Origin: Streptomyces sp. CC228A | GTDB taxonomy: Bacteria; Actinomycetota; Actinomycetes; Streptomycetales; Streptomycetaceae | Assembly (NCBI RefSeq): GCF_021390935.1 | Contig: NZ_JAJPUI010000001.1 | Coordinates: 868,001 to 932,000, forward strand | DNA: 64,000 bases | Direction of reading: 5' to 3' | Notes under the pieces: model-generated | Databases searched by the model: none | What the model was told of the DNA's origin: nothing | What the model saw: only the letters and a program-made list of their open reading frames with translations | Made by a program: the position numbers and the translations under genes | In this document: positions 59,000 to 64,000 of the stretch, piece by piece | How positions within the stretch are numbered: position 1 is the stretch's first letter | How the letters are laid out: each line of letters starts with the position of its first letter

Positions 59000-59776
59000 T
59001 CAGACCGCGGGCCGCGGGCTGAGCTGGGCCGCCAGCCAGGTCGGGACGCCGCCGAGGAGTCGGAAGAGGCGGCGGGCCTCCGTCCGCAGCCGTGTCGCCT
59101 CCGGCTCCGGCTCGGTGTCCGCCAGCGCGGCGAGCGCCGGCGCGGTCCCGACCAGGTAGCCGAGCTCCTCCCGGATCCTCAGGGACTCGGCGAAGCCGTG
59201 CCGGGCCTCCGCCACCTCGCCGTCATCCAGCGCCAGCGCGGCCAGGTGCCGCCACGTGAACGACAGCAGCAGCGCGTCGTCCTGGGCCGTGGCGCCGGCG
59301 TGCGCCCTGCGGTACGCGGCCCGGGCCGCCTGCGGCGCGTCCGACAGGTACTGCGCGAGCAGCCCGCGCCGGAAGTCCAGCAGCGGCCGCCCCGGTGCCG
59401 AGGGTCCCAGCAGCGCCGCGGCCCGGCCGAGCGCGGCCCGCGCCTCGTCCGCACGGTCGCGGACGCCGTGCAGGGTGGCTGCATAAGCCAGGTAGCCGCG
59501 TTCGCAGGCGGCGGCGCCCCGCTCCTCGTCCTCCTGCGCGACCGCTTCGGCGGCGCGCAGCGCGTCCTCGGCGTCCGCCCAGCCGCGCTCGGTGTAGAGG
59601 CACCGCTCGATCAGCAGGGCGGCCCGCTCGACGGCGACGGACGGCCGGTCCGCGGTGGGGGCGAGGAGCGCGGCCGCGTCGGTCCAACAGCCGCGCGAGC
59701 GCAGCCGCCATACCGCGGTCCGGAGCGGATCGTCGCCTTGGGTCGTTCCGGATCCAGACATGGCGGGATGCGCCAC
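59000..59776 (-). CDS. TPR-like helical repeat protein of unknown function
   Basis: The 258-residue protein is almost entirely alpha-helical with degenerate tetratricopeptide-like pairs: ERGWADAEDALRAAEAVA, ACERGYLAYAATLHGVRD, RRGLLAQYLSDAPQAARAAY, WRHLAALALDDGEVAEARHGF and LRIREELGYLVGTAPALAAL. The GTG at 59776 has GGGGAGGG 7 bases upstream, better than the internal ATG. Similar proteins in Streptomyces are annotated only as hypothetical. Its role cannot be told; protein binding is likely. Confidence 0.75.
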   Translation of the reverse strand: MAHPAMSGSGTTQGDDPLRTAVWRLRSRGCWTDAAALLAPTADRPSVAVERAALLIERCLYTERGWADAEDALRAAEAVAQEDEERGAAACERGYLAYAATLHGVRDRADEARAALGRAAALLGPSAPGRPLLDFRRGLLAQYLSDAPQAARAAYRRAHAGATAQDDALLLSFTWRHLAALALDDGEVAEARHGFAESLRIREELGYLVGTAPALAALADTEPEPEATRLRTEARRLFRLLGGVPTWLAAQLSPRPAV

Positions 59777-59924
59777 ATTGCCCTCCCCTAGCGCGCCGTC
59801 GAGCTGTGTGAGTCCGGACGCATCTCAGCACGAATCGGTTCAAGGAACCAGAGGGCCGCGTGAATTGATTCACAATCAAGCGTCCCGGGTGGCGGTGGGG
59901 AGGGCCGGGTCGTGCGGGCGGGTG

Positions 59925-61697
59925 CTACTCGCCGGTGTGCGCCCGGACGCCGAGGCCGCCGATGCGGACCGCGCCCGCCCCGGCGTCGTTGTGCCGGGCC
60001 GCCCAGTTCTCCAGCGCGTGGCGGCAGGCGTGGTCGAGGTGGCGCAGGCCGGACAGGTCCAGCTCGATCAGCCGGTCCTGGGGCAGGGCTTCCAGCGCCT
60101 CCATGAGGCGGGGCAGACGCAGGAACGTGGCGTTGCCGACCACGGTGACGACCAGCCGACCCCCGCTGCCTCCGCCGCCCGCGGGGCCGCCGGTGTCCTC
60201 ACGCGGACCCGGCTGCTTCGGTATGGCCGCGCCCGTCGCCCGATCCGGCTCTGTCGGCTGATCCGGCTCGGTCAGGAGGTCCGGGTCGGTCCGCAGGGCG
60301 GTGTCCGTCCGCGCGCCGGTGCCCCGGCCCGCGCCGGCGTGCCCGTGGGCGCCGGAGTCCCGGCGCACGCCGCTGTCCAGGCGGGCGGCGGTGCCCTCCC
60401 GTAGGCCGGTGCCCTCGCGCACGGCGGTGTCCTCGCGTACGCCGGTGTCCTCGCGTACGTCGACGTGGACGTGCGAGGTGTCCCACGCCGTCTTCACCAC
60501 GGCCACCAGCAGTCCCAGCAGCACACCCTCGAACAGGTTCGTCGTCACCACGGCCACCGCCGTCACCGCGAGGACGACGGCCTCGCCCCGGTGGTCCCGC
60601 CACAGCGGCCCCCACTCGCGTACGGGCACCAGCTTGCAGCCCGCGTGCACCAGCACACCCGCCAGCGCGGCCAGCGGCACCGTGCCGATCACGGCCGGGA
60701 GCAGCGCCGCGAACAGCAGCAGCCACAACCCGTGCAGCACCCGGGACAGGGCGGTGCGGGCGCCCGCCTGCACGTTGGCGGCGCTGCGGACTATGACGGC
60801 CGTCATGGGCAGCGCCCCGAGCGCGCCGCACACGGTGTTGCCGACGCCCTGGGCGACCAGCTCCTTGTCGTAGTGGGTGCGGGGGCCGTTGTGCATCCGG
60901 TCCACCGCGGCCGCGCTGAACAGGCTCTCGGCGGAGGCGATGAGCGCGAACGCCAGCACCGTGCCGAGCACGGCCGGGGCGAGCAGGCCGGCGAACTCCT
61001 CGGCGCCCGGCGGGCGCAGGGCGCCGAGCAGGCCCTGCACCTCCACCTTGGCCACCGGCAGCCCGGCGAACCAGGTCACGGCGGTGGCGAGGGCCACCGC
61101 GGCGAGCGCGCCCGGCACGACCCGGGGCAGGCGTCCGGGCAGCCGCGGCCACAGCACGAGGACGGCGACGGTGCCGGCGCCCACGGCGAAGGCGGTGGGA
61201 GAGACCACGGCGGTGACCATGTCCCCGGTGAGCCCGGGGAGGCCGGCTATTTTCTGCAGGCCCCCTGACGGGGCGGTGGCGTCCGCCAGCGCGTAGAGCT
61301 GGCCGAGGACGATGACCAGGCCGATGCCGGCGAGCATGCCCTGCACGACGGCCAGGGAGATGGCCCGGAACCAGCGGCCGAACCGCAGGGCGCCCATCGC
61401 GACCTGGAGCAGTCCGGCCGCCAGGACGATCGCGCCGAGCATGGCGGCGCCGAAGGCGGTGACGGCGTCGTACACGAGTACGGTCAGGCCGGCGGCGGGG
61501 CCGCTGACCTGGAGTCGGCTGCCCGGGAGGGCGCCGACGAGCAGGCCGCCGACGATGCCGGTGACCAGGCCCAGTTCGGCGGGGACGCCGGAGGCCACGG
61601 CCACGCCGATGCACAGCGGGACGGCGACCAGGAAGACGACGAGGGAAGCGAGGAGGTCCTGCCGCAGCACGGCAGGATCCTTGAGGGCACGGAGCAC
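59925..61697 (-). CDS. SulP-family anion transporter with STAS domain and long repetitive linker
   Basis: The 590-residue protein has a SulP membrane part (residues 10-410): RQDLLASLVVFLVAVPLCIGVAVASG, the Pro-rich LPGSRLQVSGPAAGLTVLVYDAV, VGNTVCGALGALPMTAVIVRSAANVQAGA. Members carry sulfate or bicarbonate. The C-terminal STAS domain (about 505-590, VVTVVGNATFLRLPRLMEALEALPQDRLIELDLSGLRHLDHACRHAL by ends) regulates it. Between them lies a linker of about 85 residues with VREDTGVREDTAVREGTGLREG-like repeats (here split into units of 7), unusual for the family. GTG 61697 follows GAGGAACCCACC. No carbonic anhydrase gene is adjacent. Confidence 0.9.
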   Translation of the reverse strand: MLRALKDPAVLRQDLLASLVVFLVAVPLCIGVAVASGVPAELGLVTGIVGGLLVGALPGSRLQVSGPAAGLTVLVYDAVTAFGAAMLGAIVLAAGLLQVAMGALRFGRWFRAISLAVVQGMLAGIGLVIVLGQLYALADATAPSGGLQKIAGLPGLTGDMVTAVVSPTAFAVGAGTVAVLVLWPRLPGRLPRVVPGALAAVALATAVTWFAGLPVAKVEVQGLLGALRPPGAEEFAGLLAPAVLGTVLAFALIASAESLFSAAAVDRMHNGPRTHYDKELVAQGVGNTVCGALGALPMTAVIVRSAANVQAGARTALSRVLHGLWLLLFAALLPAVIGTVPLAALAGVLVHAGCKLVPVREWGPLWRDHRGEAVVLAVTAVAVVTTNLFEGVLLGLLVAVVKTAWDTSHVHVDVREDTGVREDTAVREGTGLREGTAARLDSGVRRDSGAHGHAGAGRGTGARTDTALRTDPDLLTEPDQPTEPDRATGAAIPKQPGPREDTGGPAGGGGSGGRLVVTVVGNATFLRLPRLMEALEALPQDRLIELDLSGLRHLDHACRHALENWAARHNDAGAGAVRIGGLGVRAHTGE

Positions 61698-62447
61698 GGT
61701 GGGTTCCTCGGAGCACGGGACCGGTGGGGGGAAGACGCCGGGCGGCGGGGCGCCCGGCGGGGCGCGGGGGCGGGCTCAGGGGCGCGCCGCGCGGGCGCGC
61801 GGTCTTCTTCGGCCGGTCCGGGCCGTCATGCCGAGGTGCAGAGGAGAGAGCCGCGAAGCGAGGGCGCGGCGGGGGGCGCAGGGGCGCTGCGCGGGCACCG
61901 GTGATCCGGTGGGGGCGGTCCGCGCGAGCTGCACGGGCGCTGTGGGGGAGGGGGAGAGGGCGGGTAAGCGAAGGTTCCGGTGGGGGTCCACGAGTGGCCT
62001 GCCTCCTGCGCGCAACGCATGCGGCGCGGTGTGGTCGGGTCAGTCTGCAGAGCGCGCCGCAGCACGGCGGCACGGGCGGCTACGCCACCCGCGACCACGC
62101 TCACTTCCGCACTTTACCGTCCCATTACCTTCGTCGGCAGAGCGTGATCGCGCCAAGCGGAGCGCACGGCCGAGGCCGGTTCACGCCCCTGCCGGGCGGC
62201 TGGTGCCTTGATCGTCGTCTGTGGTCGCCCTCCGCCGCTGCGTCCCGCGGGCGGCCCGTTCGGAAGCCCGTATGGTGCCCGCGCGCATCACCGACCGGTC
62301 GCCGCGGCATTCGGCCAGGCCCGATGCATTCGTGCCATTCGCAGGCGACCCGCCTCCCGACCCACCTGCGCGCCGCTACACATGAGCGCTGGGGCGGTGA
62401 GCTGCCGCCCCGCCAGTGATGGCCGGTCGGTGGGGAGGTCCGGACGG
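61698..62447. other. 750-base intergenic region
   Basis: I find no gene with a good start signal and family resemblance. The segment close to the SulP gene is very G-rich on the plus strand (61735-61800). From about 62100 the DNA is less GC-rich (ACTTTACCGTCCCATTACCTTCG) and may hold promoters. Open frames on both strands here are typical by-products of GC bias. Confidence 0.5.
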
Positions 62448-62657
62448 TTGCTGACCATCAATGTGGCCGTGCTGCTCGCAGTCATCGTCTTCTTCCGGCT
62501 GCGGCGCCGTACGCAGGCTCGCAGCCGGGCCGAGGAGAGGACCACAGCCATCGTCATCCTGACTCTGGGCGTCCTGCTTGCCCCCACCGCGATCGGCCAG
62601 GGCATCCTGAACGTCGTGGGACAGCTCGCAGGCGGCGTCACACAGGCCGGCCGATGA
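62448..62657 (+). CDS. Small membrane protein preceding the Mrr-type nuclease
   Basis: Starting at TTG 62448, 8 bases after GGGGAGGT, the 69-residue product has two hydrophobic segments (LTINVAVLLAVIVFF and TAIVILTLGVLLAPTAIGQGI) separated by a basic stretch RLRRRTQARSRAEER. Longer in-frame starts (for example ATG 62382) lack a ribosome binding site. The stop overlaps the ATG of the nuclease gene (ATGA), so the two proteins are made together. Function unknown; it may sense or anchor. Confidence 0.6.
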   Translation: MLTINVAVLLAVIVFFRLRRRTQARSRAEERTTAIVILTLGVLLAPTAIGQGILNVVGQLAGGVTQAGR

Positions 62658-63382
62658 GCTCCCGCGGAGGCAAGCGGAGGACACCGGCACCCGGGCGCCG
62701 GCCGACCCGGAGGCGTACCCGTGGACCGAGCCGCCGTCGGCGGGCGGACGACCGGCTGGTCGGCTCCCTGCTCGCCGCGACCGCGGTTGTCGCTCTGGTG
62801 GTGGCTGTCGTCGACTGGCTCCTGGTCCACTGGTGGGTCCTCGTCTTCTTCGCCACGCTCTCAGCGCTGGTCGGCGGCGGCTGGATCCACCACAAGCGAC
62901 AGCGAGCACGGTGGGAAGCGGTCCGGGCCCGGGGGCTGCGGTACGCCCTGCCCCACCTCGACGCCCTGCACCACTCACGGTTCGAGGAGGCGGTGCGCGA
63001 CCTCATGCGCCGCGACGGCTGCCGGGACGCGGTCCGGGTCGGAGGCGGCGGTGACCTGGGTGCGGATGTGAAGGCCACCGACCCCTACGGCCGCCGCTGG
63101 GTGATCCAGTGCAAGCACCGGCGCAAGGGGCTCGCAGGCTCCGCGGTGGGGACCCCTGACCTGCAGGTGCTCAACGGCACCGCGCGCCCGGTCCACGGCG
63201 CCGACGTCGCGGTCATCGTGACCAACGGCCGTGCCACCGGACCCGCCGTGGACTTCGCCGAGCAGCAGCACCTGCACATCGTCGACCGCCACACCCTGGG
63301 GGTGTGGGCGTCCGGCTCGCGCCCCCTGTGGGAGCTGCTCCGGGCCGTTCCGCCGCCCCGCCGCCCCAGCTCGCTGTCCTGA
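62654..63382 (+). CDS. Membrane-anchored restriction endonuclease-like protein (Mrr-type)
   Basis: The 242-residue protein has a strongly basic N-terminus (about 20 Arg/Lys in the first 35 residues), two membrane helices (about 36-75), and a C-terminal Mrr-cat/PD-(D/E)XK domain: FEEAVRDLMRRDGCRDAVRVGGGGDLGADV carries the first acidic residues (named by its ends) and WVIQCKHR the QxK end of the catalytic motif. Mrr-like enzymes cleave modified or foreign DNA. A membrane-bound form coupled to a tiny membrane protein is a plausible phage- or plasmid-defence pair. No methylase is nearby. Confidence 0.85.
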   Translation: MSSRGGKRRTPAPGRRPTRRRTRGPSRRRRADDRLVGSLLAATAVVALVVAVVDWLLVHWWVLVFFATLSALVGGGWIHHKRQRARWEAVRARGLRYALPHLDALHHSRFEEAVRDLMRRDGCRDAVRVGGGGDLGADVKATDPYGRRWVIQCKHRRKGLAGSAVGTPDLQVLNGTARPVHGADVAVIVTNGRATGPAVDFAEQQHLHIVDRHTLGVWASGSRPLWELLRAVPPPRRPSSLS

Positions 63383-63724
63383 ACACGCACGGGATGGCGC
63401 CCTGTCGGCAACCGGAGCACCCGGTCCGCCGGTCGCGGCTCGGCCAGGTGCCCGTGTGCAATCCTTCTCCGCCGTGACGCGTGGCATCCCGAGTCGATCA
63501 CCACCGGACGCCGGGTGCGGCGCGACCGCGCCCGGTCGGGAGCGTACCGGCAGAGGTCACTGCGCCGGGGTTTCGGCGACCGCCGGACGGAGCCGCGTCC
63601 GCGTCCGTCCCGATTGCCCGCACGACCCCATAGCGCCGCCACGAAGAGCACCCAGACCAGCCGCCGTTGCGGTGGGACGCGACCGCCGCGCCGCCTCCCC
63701 CGATCCTCACGACATGCGCAGCCC
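63383..63724. other. Intergenic region between the nuclease and PucR-type genes
   Basis: The two genes converge here. I see no gene and no strong hairpin. A 13-base phrase TCACGACATGCGC is repeated directly at about 63708 and 63727, the second copy covering the stop codon of the PucR-type gene. Confidence 0.45.
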
Positions 63725-64000
63725 TCACGACATGCGCAGCGCCAGGAAGAAGTCCAGCTTGTCCTCCAGGCGGGACAGGTCGCGGCCCGTCAGCTGCTCG
63801 ATGCGGCCGACGCGGTACCGCAGGGTGTTCACGTGCAGGTGCAGCCGTGTGGCGCAGCGGGTCCAGGAGCCGTCGCAGTCCAGGAACGCCTCCAGGGTCG
63901 GGATCAGCTCCGCCCGGTGCCGCCGGTCGTAGTCGCGCAGGGGGTCCAGCAGGCGGGCCGTGAACGCGCGGCGCACGTCGTCCGGCACGAACGGGAGCAG
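63725..64000 (-). CDS. PucR-family transcriptional regulator, C-terminal part (runs out of window)
   Basis: Only the last 91 residues are visible; the gene begins beyond the right edge. The sequence LLDPLRDYDRRHRAELIPTLEAFLDCDGSWTRCATRLHLHVNTLRYRVGRIEQLTGRDL (named by ends) is the PucR C-terminal helix-turn-helix, with the recognition helix LHLHVNTLRYRVGRIE. PucR-type proteins regulate purine, amino-acid or secondary metabolic genes in response to sensors located N-terminally. Nothing can be said about the sensor here. Confidence 0.88.
   Translation of the reverse strand: MLPFVPDDVRRAFTARLLDPLRDYDRRHRAELIPTLEAFLDCDGSWTRCATRLHLHVNTLRYRVGRIEQLTGRDLSRLEDKLDFFLALRMS

Overview
The window is chromosomal DNA from a Streptomyces-type actinomycete. 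GC content is very high, GTG starts and GGAGG-type ribosome binding sites are common, ATGA/GTGA gene overlaps recur, and the gene set (type I FabG/FabI, SGM_5486 small protein, DUF3099, DUF2637, STM4011-4015 proteins, GntR/FCD and PucR regulators, SulP, APS-type CysH with a Cys leader peptide) is typical of that genus.

Layout. 1-0.7 kb: 3' end of an IS1182-type transposase. 1-3.6 kb: a CynX/NimT-type exporter (apparently frameshifted) with its 40-residue partner, a divergent FadR/GntR regulator and a secreted protein. 3.7-5.2 kb: fabG-fabI. 5.4-8.4 kb: tldD-pmbA. 8.5-12.2 kb: tyrS, small membrane proteins and moaA. 12.3-14.3 kb: a 5'-truncated acetate permease remnant next to a DUF1697 gene. 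14.5-22.1 kb: an uncharacterised locus, made of a DUF6745 gene and a small partner read leftward and, divergently, six rightward genes: an LRR protein (STM4015), an ATP-grasp-like protein (STM4014), an alkaline-phosphatase-fold hydrolase (STM4013), two radical SAM proteins (STM4012, STM4011) and a Sel1-repeat protein. 22.5-32.1 kb: one long leftward assimilatory sulfur operon (leader peptide, cysI, two small ORFs, cysH, cysC, cysD, cysN, ssuA-, ssuB- and ssuC-like genes, CbiX chelatase). 32.2-39.4 kb: acetyltransferase, GAF regulator, AidB-like dehydrogenase, YihY/BrkB membrane protein, VOC and DM13 proteins. 39.5-41.2 kb: K+/H+-type antiporter pair. 41.2-46.3 kb: methyltransferase plus three PLP enzymes (Y4yA-type decarboxylase-fold, cysteine-synthase/rhodanese fusion, desulfurase-like) behind a Zur-like palindrome. 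46.6-53.6 kb: rsgA, LuxR-type regulator, PP2C-like protein, TTA-containing anti-sigma-type ATPase, DUF2637 protein. 53.9-64 kb: iron-box-controlled FhuF-like protein, GntR regulator with a long disordered N-terminus, WD40-like protein, ChaB/Rho-N protein, tyrosine phosphatase, TPR-like protein, SulP-STAS transporter, Mrr-type membrane nuclease, start of a PucR regulator.

The strongest candidate for an undescribed system is the STM4011-4015/Sel1/DUF6745 locus. Its enzyme mix (two radical SAM proteins, ATP-grasp, phosphatase-fold hydrolase, repeat scaffolds) looks like a peptide- or small-molecule-modifying pathway of unknown product. Second is the putatively zinc-controlled PLP-enzyme cluster. 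Third is the cysteine leader peptide with a perfect 19-bp stem ahead of cysI.

Six genes carry at least seven apparent single-base indels. Several fall in G or C runs, and in the one convergent pair correction restores neatly abutting stop codons. Either the consensus sequence has homopolymer errors or these genes are decaying; this should be kept in mind when using the affected entries.
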